Assembly (NCBI RefSeq): GCF_029263155.1 | Contig: NZ_JAJCYB010000058.1 | Coordinates: 1-64,000, forward strand | Length of the DNA: 64,000 nt | Origin: Pseudonocardia sp. | Lineage (GTDB): Bacteria > Actinomycetota > Actinomycetes > Mycobacteriales > Pseudonocardiaceae | Direction: 5' to 3' | Shown: piece after piece, positions 42,270-50,996 of the stretch | How the letters are laid out: each line of letters starts with the position of its first letter | Numbering within the stretch: position 1 is the first letter of the stretch | Program-made: the position numbers and the translations under genes | The notes under the pieces: model-generated | Databases searched by the model: none | What the model was told of the DNA's origin: nothing | What the model saw: only the letters and a program-made list of their open reading frames with translations

Positions 42270-42779
42270 ATGGGCAGACTCGGGGCCATGCACCCCGATC
42301 CCCCGCTGCGCCCGCCCGCCCACCGGGTCGACCCGCGCGCCGTGCGCTGGTGGCAGCTGCGCGCGCTGGTGGCGCTGCTCGTGCTCACCGCCCCGCAACT
42401 GATGGTGTTGCTCGTGTCCGGTGCGCCCGCGGCGCTGTTCTGGTTCCCGGCGGGCACCGTGCTGGTCGTCGGGGCGTACGCGCTCGTGGTGCCGGGCCTG
42501 CGCTACCGCATCCACCGCTGGGAGGTCACCGACGAGGCCGTGTACACGCTGTCGGGCTGGCTGGTGCGGGAGTGGCGGATCGCGCCGATCTCGCGGGTGC
42601 AGACCGTCGACACCCAGCACGGGCCGCTGCAGCAGCTGCTGCGGCTGGCCACGGTGACGGTCACCACGGCCTCGGCCCGGGGCGCCGTGACGATCGCCGG
42701 GCTCGACGCCGGCGCCGCGGCCGAGCTGGCCCGCTCGCTCACCGCCACCACCCAGGCCACCCCGGGTGATGCGACGTGA
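42270..42779 (+). CDS. bPH2 (pleckstrin homology-like) membrane protein
   Basis: 169 residues from ATG 42270, with GGAG 5 nt upstream; ATG 42288 is an alternative. Two hydrophobic segments at about 28-70, then a bacterial PH domain: YRIHRWEVTDEAVYTLSGWLVREWRIAPISRVQTVDTQHGPLQQLLRLATVTVTT. The Y-x(3)-T/V-x-E-A-V and I-S-R-V-Q-T motifs are the bPH2 signature. Pairs with the larger PH-domain protein encoded directly after (GTGA overlap), as in YdbS/YdbT. Confidence 0.85.
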   Translation: MGRLGAMHPDPPLRPPAHRVDPRAVRWWQLRALVALLVLTAPQLMVLLVSGAPAALFWFPAGTVLVVGAYALVVPGLRYRIHRWEVTDEAVYTLSGWLVREWRIAPISRVQTVDTQHGPLQQLLRLATVTVTTASARGAVTIAGLDAGAAAELARSLTATTQATPGDAT

Positions 42780-44350
42780 CGGCCCCCGAACCGCCTCGAT
42801 CGGCCGGGACCGGGGCCGCCGCCGATGATCCGCGATCCGCCGAACCCGCACCGGGAGGGCCCGCCGCCGACGACCCGACCCCCTGGCGCCGCCTGGACCC
42901 CCGCATGCTGGTGGTCGGGCCGCTGGGCAGCCTGGCGCGCCTGCTGCCGCTCGTCGCCATCCTGCTGTTCACCGGCGGGCAGGGCGACCCGGTGCGGATC
43001 GGCATCGCGATCGCCGCGGCGGTGGCCGTCGTGGCGGGCGGGGTGATCCGCTGGCGCACCACGCGCTACCGGATCACCCGCGAGCGGGTCGAGCTGCACA
43101 GCGGCTGGCTGCGGCGCCAGCGCCGGTCGGTGCCCCGCGACCGGATCCGCACCGTCGACCTGACCGCCCGGCTGCTGCACCGCGCGTTCGGGCTGAGCGT
43201 CGTGGAGGTCAGCGCCGCCTCGGGGTCACCGCTGGAGTCGTCCGGGCTGAGCCTGGACGCGGTGAGCAAGGCCGAGGCCGACCGGCTGCGCCGCGAGCTG
43301 CTGGAGCGTGCGCCCGCCACCGCCCCGTCGTCGGCCGCCCCGCTCCCGACCGAGCTGCTCGCCCGCCTCGACTGGTCCTGGCTGCGCTTCGCCCCGCTGA
43401 CGCTCTCCTCGGTCGCCGGAGTCGGAGCGGTACTGGCCTTCGTGTTCAACCTGGTCGACGACCTCGGCGTCGATCCCCGCGACATCGGCGCCGTCGACGA
43501 CGCGGCCGACCGGCTCACCGCCGTGCCGATCTGGACCGGCGTGCTCGCCGCCGTCACGGTGTTGCTCGTGCTCGGCGCGGCGGGCGCGCTGCTGCTCTAC
43601 GCCGAGCGCTGGTACGACTACCGGCTCACCCGCGAGCCGGACGGGACGCTGCGGGTGAAGCGCGGGCTGCTGACGCGGCGGTCGCTGTCGGTGTCCGAGG
43701 AGCGGTTGCGGGGCGCGGAGATCGCCGAGCCGCTGCTGCTGCGGGCGGGCCGCGGGGCCCAGTGCCGGGCGCTGTCGACGGGCCTGTCCCGGGACGCGCA
43801 GGGTGGCGCGCTGCAACCCCCGGCGCCGCGGGCCGAGGCGCACCGGGTGGCGTCCGCGGCCCTGCGCGAGCACCCTTCGGAGATCACCGGCGCGGCGCTG
43901 CGTCGCCATCCCCCCGCCGCGCGTACGCGGCGGCTGACCCGCGCGCTCGGACCCGCGGCCGTCGTGGTCGCCGTGCTCGTCGTCGTCGCACTGGCGGTGC
44001 CGCCGCTGTGGTGGATCGGGCCGGCCGGGCTGCTGCTGCTCCCGGCCGCCGCGCTGCTGGCGCAGGACCGCTTCCGCAACCTCGGCCACGAGCTCACCGC
44101 CCGCCATCTCGTGGCGCGGCAGGGTTCGGTCGTCCGCCGCACGGTCGCCCTGCAGCGGGCCGGGGTGATCGGCTGGACGGTGCGCCAGAGCCCGTTCCAG
44201 CGCCGCGCGGGTGTCGTCACGGTGGAGGCGGTGACCGCGGCGGGCCAGGGCGGCTACACCGTGCTCGACGTGGCCGCCGCCGACGGGGTGGCCCTCGCCG
44301 ACGCCGCCGTCCCGGGCCTGCTCACCCCGTTCCTGCGCCGTCCGGCGTAA
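42776..44350 (+). CDS. PH-domain (YdbT-like) membrane protein with repeated bPH2 domains
   Basis: 524 residues from GTG 42776 (overlaps the previous stop). A Pro/Ala-rich start, TM helices near 45-90, then bPH2 domains: first RWRTTRYRITRERVELHSGWLRRQRRSVPRDRIRTVDLTARLLHRAFGLSVVEVS, second around DYRLTREPDGTLRVKRGLLTRRSLSVSEERLRGAEIAEPLLLR, third near LVARQGSVVRRTVALQRAGVIGWTVRQSPFQRRAGVVTVEAV. Further TM pairs separate them. In Bacillus YdbS/T influence membrane and antibiotic stress responses. Role here inferred from the pair. Confidence 0.85.
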   Translation: MTAPEPPRSAGTGAAADDPRSAEPAPGGPAADDPTPWRRLDPRMLVVGPLGSLARLLPLVAILLFTGGQGDPVRIGIAIAAAVAVVAGGVIRWRTTRYRITRERVELHSGWLRRQRRSVPRDRIRTVDLTARLLHRAFGLSVVEVSAASGSPLESSGLSLDAVSKAEADRLRRELLERAPATAPSSAAPLPTELLARLDWSWLRFAPLTLSSVAGVGAVLAFVFNLVDDLGVDPRDIGAVDDAADRLTAVPIWTGVLAAVTVLLVLGAAGALLLYAERWYDYRLTREPDGTLRVKRGLLTRRSLSVSEERLRGAEIAEPLLLRAGRGAQCRALSTGLSRDAQGGALQPPAPRAEAHRVASAALREHPSEITGAALRRHPPAARTRRLTRALGPAAVVVAVLVVVALAVPPLWWIGPAGLLLLPAAALLAQDRFRNLGHELTARHLVARQGSVVRRTVALQRAGVIGWTVRQSPFQRRAGVVTVEAVTAAGQGGYTVLDVAAADGVALADAAVPGLLTPFLRRPA

Positions 44351-44365
44351 TTCGCGTGAGTCCCC

Positions 44366-44395
44366 GTTGACACCGAATACGGATTCGGTGTCAAC
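44366..44395. promoter_or_regulatory. Perfect 13-bp-arm operator of the TetR gene
   Basis: GTTGACACCGAAT (44366-44378) and ATTCGGTGTCAAC (44383-44395) are exact complements around ACGG. The dyad ends 11 bp before the TetR start. An unusually perfect palindrome: a likely autoregulatory operator for the TetR-glycosyltransferase unit. Confidence 0.8.
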
Positions 44396-44405
44396 TCTCG
44401 TTATC

Positions 44406-44999
44406 ATGAAATCGACGCGTCCCTACACCCAGCGGGCCCGGGCGCAGGCCACCGCCGGGACCCGGCAGAAGGTGCTGGACGCCGCCGTCGCCCTGACCAT
44501 GGAGCGGTTCACGCTCGAGATCGTCCTGGCCGACGTCGCCGAGCGCGCGGGGGTCAGCGTGCAGACCGTGCTGCGCCACTTCGGCAGCCGGGACGGGCTC
44601 TTCGACGCCGTCCGGGAGCACCGGCGCGCCGCGGTCCGGGAGCAGCGGGCGGCCCCGATCGGGGACGCCCCCGCGGCCGTCACCGCGATCGTCGGCCACT
44701 ACGACGAGATCGGTGACTTCATGCTGCGCATGCTCGCCCAGGAGCACCTGGACGAGCCCAGCCGGACGCTCGTGGAACGCGGCCGCCGCATGCACCGCGA
44801 GTGGGTGCGCGAGGTGTTCGCCCCCCAGCTCGCCGGGTGCCCCGACGCCGAGGCGCTCACCGACCTGCTGGTCGTCGCGACCGATCTCTACACCTGGAAG
44901 CTGCTGCGCCGCGACGCCGGGCACGACCGCCCGACCACCGAGCAGCGGATGCTGCGCCTGCTGCGGGCCGTACTGCCCGCCGATGCCGAGGAGCGCTGA
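44406..44999 (+). CDS. TetR-family transcriptional regulator
   Basis: 197 residues from ATG 44406. HTH: GTRQKVLDAAVALTMERFTLEIVLADVAERAGVSVQTVLRHFGSRDGLF. The C-terminal half has a TetR_C-like helical ligand domain (VRGHYDEIGDFMLRMLAQEHLDEPSRTLVERGRRMHREWVREVFAPQL). It is followed 3 bp later by the glycosyltransferase gene. The dyad at 44366-44395 is its probable operator. Confidence 0.9.
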   Translation: MKSTRPYTQRARAQATAGTRQKVLDAAVALTMERFTLEIVLADVAERAGVSVQTVLRHFGSRDGLFDAVREHRRAAVREQRAAPIGDAPAAVTAIVGHYDEIGDFMLRMLAQEHLDEPSRTLVERGRRMHREWVREVFAPQLAGCPDAEALTDLLVVATDLYTWKLLRRDAGHDRPTTEQRMLRLLRAVLPADAEER

Positions 45000-45002
45000 G
45001 CC

Positions 45003-46133
45003 ATGGCCGGGATCCTGATCGTGACCTGGGACGGCGGTGGCAACGTGCCGCCCGCGCTGGGCATCGGCGCCGAACTGTCGGGCCGCGGCCACCGGGTGCG
45101 GGTGCTCGGGCACCCGCAGCAGCGCACCGCCGTGACGACCGCGGGCCTGGATTTCGCGGCGTACACCCACGCCCCGCCGTGGAACGCCGTCGGGGCGACG
45201 TCGGGTGCGCGGTACGCCGCGGCCTATCTCGGCCTGTTCAGCGATCCCCGTCCCGGCGCGGACGTGCGCGCCGAACTCGGGCGCGAGCCCGCCGATCTCG
45301 TCCTCGCCGACGCCATGAGCCTCGGCGCCCTGAAGGGCGCGCAGCGCGCGGGGGCGCCGACCGCGGTGCTGGCGCACACGTTCCACCGCTACCTCACCCA
45401 CGGCTGGGCGCGCGGCCCGATCGGCGCGCTCGCGACCCTGCGCGGCCTGCGCCCCGGACGGCTGTGGGGCGCCGCGCAGCGCGTGCTGGTGGCGTCCGAC
45501 CGCGCGCTGGACCCCGTGGACGCCGACCGACTCCCGGCCAACGTCCGCCACACCGGTCCCGTGCAGCCCGCCCCGCGACCGGTGAGCCGCGACGCCGAGC
45601 CACTGGTGCTGGTCAGCCTCAGCACGATCCACTACCCCGCCCAGGCCCAGGCCCTGCAGGCCGCCCTCGACAGCCTCGACGGCCTCGACGTGCGCGCGGT
45701 GGCGAGCACCGGCGCCGTCGAACCGGCGGTGCTGCGCGTCCCCCCGGGCGTCGAGCTGCACCGGCGGATCGACCACGGCGAGCTGATGCCGCGGGCGTCG
45801 CTGCTGATCGGCCACGGCGGGCACGCCACGACGATGCGCGCGCTCGCCCACGACCTGCCGTTGCTGGCGCTGCCGCTGAGCCCGGTGGTGGACCAGCCGA
45901 TGGTGGGCCGGGCCGTCGCGGACGCGGGCGCCGGGCGCACGCTGCCGGCGTCGGCGACGGCCGAGCAGGTGCGCGACGCCGTGCGCACCCTGCTCGCCGC
46001 CGGCCCGCACCGCGCCGCGGCCGCCGCGGTCGGCGCCCGGATCCGGTCGACCGACGGCGCCGTACGGGCCGCCGACGAGATCGAGGCCGTGCTGGCCCGC
46101 ACGGGCGCCGGGCGGGCATCCGACGCCCCGTGA
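45003..46133 (+). CDS. GT1-family UDP-glycosyltransferase
   Basis: 376 residues. N-terminal nucleotide-sugar glycosyltransferase start LIVTWDGGGNVPPALGIGAELSGRGHRVRVLG. The C-terminal donor-binding part has HRRIDHGELMPRASLLIGHGGHATTMRALAHDLPLLALPLSPVVDQPMVGRAVADAGAGRTL, the PSPG-like HGG motif of GT1 enzymes. Likely glycosylates a small hydrophobic molecule, perhaps an antibiotic (macrolide-glycosyltransferase type). Linked in one unit with the TetR gene, so it may be an inducible self- or drug-resistance glycosyltransferase (inference). Confidence 0.85.
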   Translation: MAGILIVTWDGGGNVPPALGIGAELSGRGHRVRVLGHPQQRTAVTTAGLDFAAYTHAPPWNAVGATSGARYAAAYLGLFSDPRPGADVRAELGREPADLVLADAMSLGALKGAQRAGAPTAVLAHTFHRYLTHGWARGPIGALATLRGLRPGRLWGAAQRVLVASDRALDPVDADRLPANVRHTGPVQPAPRPVSRDAEPLVLVSLSTIHYPAQAQALQAALDSLDGLDVRAVASTGAVEPAVLRVPPGVELHRRIDHGELMPRASLLIGHGGHATTMRALAHDLPLLALPLSPVVDQPMVGRAVADAGAGRTLPASATAEQVRDAVRTLLAAGPHRAAAAAVGARIRSTDGAVRAADEIEAVLARTGAGRASDAP

Positions 46134-46192
46134 CCGCCGGAGCGAGCGGGACCCGCCCGCCGCGGCGGCGGGCAGCGATGCCCTGCGTGGGC

Positions 46193-47740
46193 TCAGCGAC
46201 GTCGACGGGTGCCGAACATCCCGCGGGTGATCTCCCGGCCCAGCGCGCTGGCCGCCGACCGCAGGAACGACCGCACCACCGGCGACCCGAACGCCTTCTC
46301 GACGAAGCTCGGCTCGGCGCGCTCCTCGCGGGCGGGGGGCGGCGCGGGCGCGTCGACGGGGGCCTCGACCGGCGCGGCCTCGGCGATCTTGGCCGTGAGC
46401 GTCTCGTAGGCCGACTCCCGGTCCACCGTCTGGCCGTAGCGGGCGAACAGCGGCGACGACTTGGCCGCGGCCGTCACCGCGTCCTCCCCGATCGCGGCCA
46501 TCAGCGAGCGCGGGGCCCGCATCCGCGACCACGCCACCGGGGTGGGCGCCCCGCGCTCGGAGAGCACCGTGACGATCGCCTCGCCGATGCCCAGCGACGT
46601 CAGCGCCTGCTCCATGTCGTAGTGCTCGGTCCTGGGGTAGGTGCGCACGGTCTTGCTCAGCGCCGTCTGGTCCTCGGGCGTGAACGCGCGCAGGGCGTGC
46701 TGGATGCGCGCGCCGAGCTGCGACAGCACCGCGTTGGGCACGTCGGTGGGCAGCTGCGTGCAGAAGAACACGCCGACGCCCTTGGACCGGATGAGCTTCA
46801 CGGTCTGCTCGATGCGCTCCAGGAACGCCTTCGACGCGTCGGCGAACAGCAGGTGCGCCTCGTCGAAGAAGAACACGAGCTTGGGCTTGTCGAGGTCGCC
46901 CGCCTCGGGCAGCTCCTCGTAGAGCTCGGCGAGCAGCCACATCAGGAACGTGGAGAACAGTCGCGGGTTGGCGGCCTGGTCGGCCAGCTCCAGGAGCGTG
47001 ACGATCCCCTTGCCGTCCGCCCCGACGCGCATCAGGTCGGCCGGCTCGAACTCGGGCTCGCCGAAGAAGTCCTCCCCGCCCTGGGCCTCCAGGTTGACCA
47101 GCGCCCGCAGGATCACCCCGGCCGTCGCGGAGGAGACCCCGCCGATCCCCTTGAGGTCGGCCTTCCCCTCGTCGCTGGTCAGGTGCTGGATGACCGCGCG
47201 CAGGTCCTTGGTGTCCAGCAGCGGCAGGCCCTGCTTGTCGGCCCAGTGGAAGATCAGGCCGAGCGTGGACTCCTGGGTGTCGTTGAGATCGAGCACCTTG
47301 CCCAGCAGGATCGGGCCGAACTGGGTGACCGTGGCCCGGATCGGCACGGCGGAGCTCGACCCGCCCAGGGAGAGGAACTCGACGGGGAACGCGGTGGGCG
47401 TCCAGTCGTCGCCGGTGTCGGCGCTCCGGGAGGCGATCTTGTCGTTGCTCTCGCCCGGCCGCGCCAGGCCCGACAGGTCACCCTTGACGTCGGCGAGCAG
47501 CACCGGCACCCCGGCGTTCGAGAGCTGCTCGGCGAGGCCCTGCAGCGTCTTGGTCTTGCCGGTGCCGGTCGCGCCGGCGACGAGACCGTGCCGGTTGAGC
47601 GTCGCGAACGGGATGCGCACCCGGGCCGTCGGATCGACGACACCGTCGACGATGACGGCGCCGAGCTCCAACGCCGCCCCCTCGGTGGCGTAGCCGGACG
47701 CGATCTCCTGTGCTGCGGTGTTGTCGCCCACGGCGCGCAC
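46193..47740 (-). CDS. HerA-like ATPase (DUF853)
   Basis: 515 residues from GTG 47740 (GTG 47731 is an alternative). Walker A GATGTGKT at 56-63, then [17 protein letters not shown]; Walker [14 protein letters not shown] near 285; [41 protein letters not shown] is the DUF853 sensor/arginine region. The C-terminal ~100 residues are Ala/Pro-rich and basic. HerA family ATPases form hexameric DNA translocases. Well conserved in actinobacteria; precise substrate unknown. Divergent from orn, 80 bp away. Confidence 0.9.
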   Translation of the reverse strand: MRAVGDNTAAQEIASGYATEGAALELGAVIVDGVVDPTARVRIPFATLNRHGLVAGATGTGKTKTLQGLAEQLSNAGVPVLLADVKGDLSGLARPGESNDKIASRSADTGDDWTPTAFPVEFLSLGGSSSAVPIRATVTQFGPILLGKVLDLNDTQESTLGLIFHWADKQGLPLLDTKDLRAVIQHLTSDEGKADLKGIGGVSSATAGVILRALVNLEAQGGEDFFGEPEFEPADLMRVGADGKGIVTLLELADQAANPRLFSTFLMWLLAELYEELPEAGDLDKPKLVFFFDEAHLLFADASKAFLERIEQTVKLIRSKGVGVFFCTQLPTDVPNAVLSQLGARIQHALRAFTPEDQTALSKTVRTYPRTEHYDMEQALTSLGIGEAIVTVLSERGAPTPVAWSRMRAPRSLMAAIGEDAVTAAAKSSPLFARYGQTVDRESAYETLTAKIAEAAPVEAPVDAPAPPPAREERAEPSFVEKAFGSPVVRSFLRSAASALGREITRGMFGTRRRR

Positions 47741-47820
47741 CCTATCGGCCGACGATCTCCCCCACCGACGCGCCGCGCGGGAACGCGGCCACGCCGCCGA
47801 CCAGCGCCTACGCTGTCGGG

Positions 47821-48444
47821 GTGAACGACCGTCTGGTGTGGATCGACTGCGAGATGACCGGGCTCGACCTCCAGCGCGACGCGCTGATCGAGATCGCCTG
47901 CCTGGTCACCGACGGCGACCTCAACGTCCTCGGCGACGGCGTCGACATCGTGATCCACGCCGACGAGTCGGCGCTCGCCGCGATGCCCGACGTCGTCCGC
48001 GACATGCACGCGCACTCCGGCCTCACCGACGAGGTGCGCCGCTCGGTGGTGACGCTGCGCCAGGCCGAGGAGCAGGTGCTGGCCTACGTCAAGGAGCACG
48101 TGCCCGACGCCCGCACCGCCCCGCTGGCCGGCAACTCCATCGGCACCGACCGTGGCTTCCTCGCCCGCGACATGCCCGAGCTCGACGCCCACCTGCACTA
48201 CCGGATGGTCGACGTCAGCTCGATCAAGGAACTGTGCCGCCGCTGGTTCCCGCGGGTGTTCTTCGCGAAGCCGGAGAAGGGCCTCGCCCACCGCGCGCTC
48301 GCGGACATCCTGGAGTCCATCCGCGAGCTCGACTACTACCGCCACACCCTCTTCGTGGCCGCGCCCGGTCCGAGCACCGAGCAGGCGCAGGCCGTCGCGG
48401 CGGAGCGGGGAACCCGCTTCGAGACCCCGGCACCACCGCTGTAG
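47821..48444 (+). CDS. orn: Oligoribonuclease
   Basis: 207 residues from GTG 47821. DEDDh exonuclease residues: [11 protein letters not shown] (D, E), [33 protein letters not shown] (H, D). Degrades 2-5-nt RNA fragments in the cytoplasm; essential in many bacteria. The chromosomal neighbour tRNA-His directly downstream is a common actinobacterial arrangement. Confidence 0.96.
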   Translation: MNDRLVWIDCEMTGLDLQRDALIEIACLVTDGDLNVLGDGVDIVIHADESALAAMPDVVRDMHAHSGLTDEVRRSVVTLRQAEEQVLAYVKEHVPDARTAPLAGNSIGTDRGFLARDMPELDAHLHYRMVDVSSIKELCRRWFPRVFFAKPEKGLAHRALADILESIRELDYYRHTLFVAAPGPSTEQAQAVAAERGTRFETPAPPL

Positions 48445-48480
48445 GGTGGTGTCGCTCCCGGCCGAGGCCGGAAGCGCATG

Positions 48481-48556
48481 GTGGGTGTAGCTCAGCTGGT
48501 AGAGCACCTGGTTGTGGTCCAGGGGGCCGCGGGTTCAAGTCCCGTCACTCACCCCA
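48481..48556 (+). tRNA. tRNA-His (GTG)
   Basis: A standard cloverleaf folds: acceptor GTGGGTG/CACTCAC with one G-T, D stem GCTC/GAGC, anticodon loop TTGTGGT with anticodon GTG, T stem GCGGG/CCCGT. The discriminator is C73, encoded CCA follows, and a G at 48480 supplies the G-1 required for histidylation. Confidence 0.95.
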
Positions 48557-48586
48557 TAGCGCGTCATCCCGACGAGGCGATCGTGC

Positions 48587-50146
48587 TCACCCCGGGTGCG
48601 CCGCCACCCAGTCGTCGCGCAGCACGAACTTCTGGATCTTGCCCGAGGCCGTCTGCGGGAACCCGTCGACGACCTCCCACACGCGCGGGACCTTGTAGGA
48701 CGCCAACGTGCTGCGGCACAACGCCTCCAGCTCCGCGACGTCGACGGTACGGCCCTCCCGCGGCTGGACGAACGCGGCGACGATCTCGCCCCAGTGCGCG
48801 TCGGGCAGGCCGACCACCGCGACGTGCGCCACCGCCGCGTGCCCGTACAGCACGTCCTCGACCTCCCGCGGGTAGACGTTCTCCCCGCCGCGGATGATCA
48901 GGTCCTTGATGCGCCCGCTGACGCGCAGGTAGCCGTGGTCGTCCAGGGAGCCGACGTCGCCGGTGTGCAGCCACCCGTCGCCGTCGATCGCGCCCGCCGT
49001 GGCCGCGTCGTCGTCGAAGTACTCGAGCATCACGCACCGGCCGCGGGTGCAGATCTCGCCGGTGGCGCCGGTCGGGACGGTCTCCCCGGTGCCGGGGTCG
49101 ACGATCTTCACCTCCGCGCCCGGCAGCGGGCGGCCGACGGTCTCGGACCACGCGGGGTGGGGATCGTCGGGCACGGTGTGGGTGATGTAGGGCGAGGCCT
49201 CGGTCTGCCCGAACCCGATCCCCACCGCCACCCCGAGCTCCCGCTCGGCCCGCCGGACCAGCTCGGTGGGCACGGGCGCGCCGCCCAGCGTCGCCAGACG
49301 CCAGGCGCCGATGTCCCGAGGCCGCGCGAGCTGGGCGTCGAGCATGCGGATGAGCATCGTCGGCACCGACAGCAGCACCGTGCCGCGGTGCCGCTCGAAC
49401 AGGTCGAGCATCAGGTCGGCGTCGAAGCCGGGCGGGAGCACGTGGCACCCGCCCGTCTGCAGCACGCCCAGGGTCACCAGCCCGCATCCTGCGGTGTGGA
49501 ACAGCGGCATCGGGTTGACCCAGACGTCACCCGGCCCGGCCCCGATCGTCTCGGCGTAGACGCGGCCGTTGAGCGCCAGCCCCCCGTGCGACAGCAGCGC
49601 GCCCTTCGGGAACCCCGTGGTGCCGGACGTGTACTGGATCTGTGCGGGCTCCCCCGGGTCGACCGACGGCAGGCCGGTGGATCCGGCAGCGCCCAGGAAG
49701 CCCGCCCAGTCGTCGAGGGAGACCACCGTGTGCAACGTCGGCAGGTCCGCGGCGACGCGGTGCGCGACGGCGAGCAGGTCACGCGAGCGCACCGCCGGCT
49801 CCACGAACACCCCGTGCGCCCGCGACTGCCGCAGCACGTAGGCGACCTCGCTGTCGCGGTAGGCCGGGTTGACCGTGACGAGCACGATCCCGGCGAGCGC
49901 GGCACCCATCTGCAGCAGGATCCACTCGGGCCGGTTGGTCGCCCAGACCGCGACGCGGTCGCCCGGGGAGAACGTCGCGAGCAGGGCCCGCGCCACGCGG
50001 GTCGACTCGTCGGCGAGCTCGGCGTAGGTCCAGCGGCGGGGCTCCCGCCCGTCCGACCGCCCCTCCACGAGAGCCGGGGCGTCGGGACGGTGACGGGCGG
50101 CCGCACGCAGAGCCTCGCCGATCGTGGTGGGCTCCGGGACGCTCAT
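48587..50146 (-). CDS. Acyl-CoA synthetase (AMP-binding)
   Basis: 519 residues from ATG 50146. Motifs: IQYTSGTTGFPKGALLSHGG, PMPLFHTAGCGLVTLGVLQTGG, GFGQTEASPYITHT, DGWLHTGDVGSLDDHGYLRVSGRIKDLIIRGGENVYPREVEDVLYGHAAVAHVAVVGLPD, PQTASGKIQKFVLRDDW. Activates medium- to long-chain or cyclic carboxylates. The start is 56 bp from a divergent PadR regulator gene, with a 15-bp palindrome in between, so PadR probably controls it. Confidence 0.88.
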   Translation of the reverse strand: MSVPEPTTIGEALRAAARHRPDAPALVEGRSDGREPRRWTYAELADESTRVARALLATFSPGDRVAVWATNRPEWILLQMGAALAGIVLVTVNPAYRDSEVAYVLRQSRAHGVFVEPAVRSRDLLAVAHRVAADLPTLHTVVSLDDWAGFLGAAGSTGLPSVDPGEPAQIQYTSGTTGFPKGALLSHGGLALNGRVYAETIGAGPGDVWVNPMPLFHTAGCGLVTLGVLQTGGCHVLPPGFDADLMLDLFERHRGTVLLSVPTMLIRMLDAQLARPRDIGAWRLATLGGAPVPTELVRRAERELGVAVGIGFGQTEASPYITHTVPDDPHPAWSETVGRPLPGAEVKIVDPGTGETVPTGATGEICTRGRCVMLEYFDDDAATAGAIDGDGWLHTGDVGSLDDHGYLRVSGRIKDLIIRGGENVYPREVEDVLYGHAAVAHVAVVGLPDAHWGEIVAAFVQPREGRTVDVAELEALCRSTLASYKVPRVWEVVDGFPQTASGKIQKFVLRDDWVAAHPG

Positions 50147-50158
50147 CGGGTCAGTCAA

Positions 50159-50173
50159 CCTCCGATTCGGAGG
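50159..50173. promoter_or_regulatory. PadR operator palindrome
   Basis: CCTCCGATTCGGAGG is a perfect dyad with a single central base. It lies between the divergent starts of the acyl-CoA ligase (50146) and PadR gene (50203). Confidence 0.65.
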
Positions 50174-50202
50174 GTGGTCAAGCACGGGTGCAGGATGCCC
50201 CC

Positions 50203-50787
50203 ATGAGCGAGGACGACATCCGCCTGAGCCCGACCTCCTACGTCGTCCTCGGGCTCATCCACCTGCGGGGCCCGTCGACGCCGTACGAGCTGGAGGCGGC
50301 GGTGCAGAAGTCCGTGGAGTACTTCTGGAAGTTCCCGCACTCCCAGCTCTACCGGGAGCCCGACCGCCTCGCCGCCTCCGGCCACCTCACCGTCGACCAG
50401 GAGCCCGGTGGACGGCGGCGCAAGGTCTTCACCCTCACCTCGCAGGGCCGCTCCGCGCTGACGTCCTGGCTGGAGCGTCCCGTGCAGGACGTGTTCGAGA
50501 TGCGTGACGAGGCAGTCCTGCAGCTGTTCTTCTCCGACCAGCTCACCGCGTCGGCGCTCGTGGACCTCGCCCGCCGCGAGATCGCCCTCTACCAGCAGCG
50601 GCTCGACGAGTACGAGCGCATCGCCGCGCGCGAGCTCCCCCGCCACGGCCAGGACCGTCGCATGGCCCCCCTCCGCCTGGGCGCCAAGCTCGCCGAGGCC
50701 TTCCGTGAGTTCTGGGAGGAGATCGCGCAGGACCCGCCGCCGCCGACCCGCGACCCGGTCGACGGGCCGCCCGGGAGGCTGTGTTAG
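50203..50787 (+). CDS. PadR-family transcriptional regulator
   Basis: 194 residues from ATG 50203; a GTG 15 bp upstream is possible. The winged helix SPTSYVVLGLIHLRGPSTPYELEAAVQKSVEYFWKFPHSQLYREPDRLAASGHLTVDQEPGGRRRKVFTLTSQGRSALTSWL is characteristic of the PadR N-terminal domain, followed by a dimerisation helix region (LVDLARREIALYQQRLDEYERIA). Divergent from the acyl-CoA ligase; an aromatic or fatty carboxylate ligand is plausible. Ends 32 bp before tRNA-Lys. Confidence 0.9.
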   Translation: MSEDDIRLSPTSYVVLGLIHLRGPSTPYELEAAVQKSVEYFWKFPHSQLYREPDRLAASGHLTVDQEPGGRRRKVFTLTSQGRSALTSWLERPVQDVFEMRDEAVLQLFFSDQLTASALVDLARREIALYQQRLDEYERIAARELPRHGQDRRMAPLRLGAKLAEAFREFWEEIAQDPPPPTRDPVDGPPGRLC

Positions 50788-50819
50788 CGTTTTCGAGCGC
50801 CCGTGAGAGCGCATCGCAC

Positions 50820-50892
50820 GCGTCGTTAGCTCAATTGGCAGAGCAGCTGGCTCTTAACCAGCGGGTTCGGGGTTCAAGTCCCTGACGGCGCA
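50820..50892 (+). tRNA. tRNA-Lys (CTT), integration target of the mobile element
   Basis: Cloverleaf: acceptor GCGTCGT/ACGGCGC with one G-T, D stem GCTC/GAGC, anticodon stem GCTGG/CCAGC, loop CTCTTAA with anticodon CTT, T stem CGGGG/CCCTG, A73. CCA is not encoded (CCC follows). A tyrosine integrase gene starts 105 bp downstream, the usual attL arrangement in which the tRNA 3' end is the attachment core. Confidence 0.95.
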
Positions 50893-50898
50893 CCCAAA

Positions 50899-50934
50899 GT
50901 AGCAGGTCAGAGCTTTGTCGCTCTGACCTGCTAC
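50899..50934. terminator. Perfect 15-bp hairpin after tRNA-Lys
   Basis: GTAGCAGGTCAGAGC (50899-50913) and GCTCTGACCTGCTAC (50920-50934) are exact complements with loop TTTGTC. It starts 7 bp after the tRNA end and ends 63 bp before the integrase. It may terminate the tRNA transcript and lies inside the attL region. Confidence 0.7.
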
Positions 50935-50996
50935 ACCTTCGGGAAGATCGAAGTCAGCGGAAACTCACCGCTAACCCTTCCCGGAGCTGATGCCTC

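Noticed and set aside
46150..46175. Small G+C palindrome between the GT1 and HerA gene stops
   Set aside because: Only about 12 bp of exact symmetry in very G+C-rich DNA, so not listed as a terminator.
44801..47824. A 1007-aa plus-strand frame
   Set aside because: Overlaps the GT1 gene in the wrong frame and the HerA gene on the other strand; low complexity, no domain.
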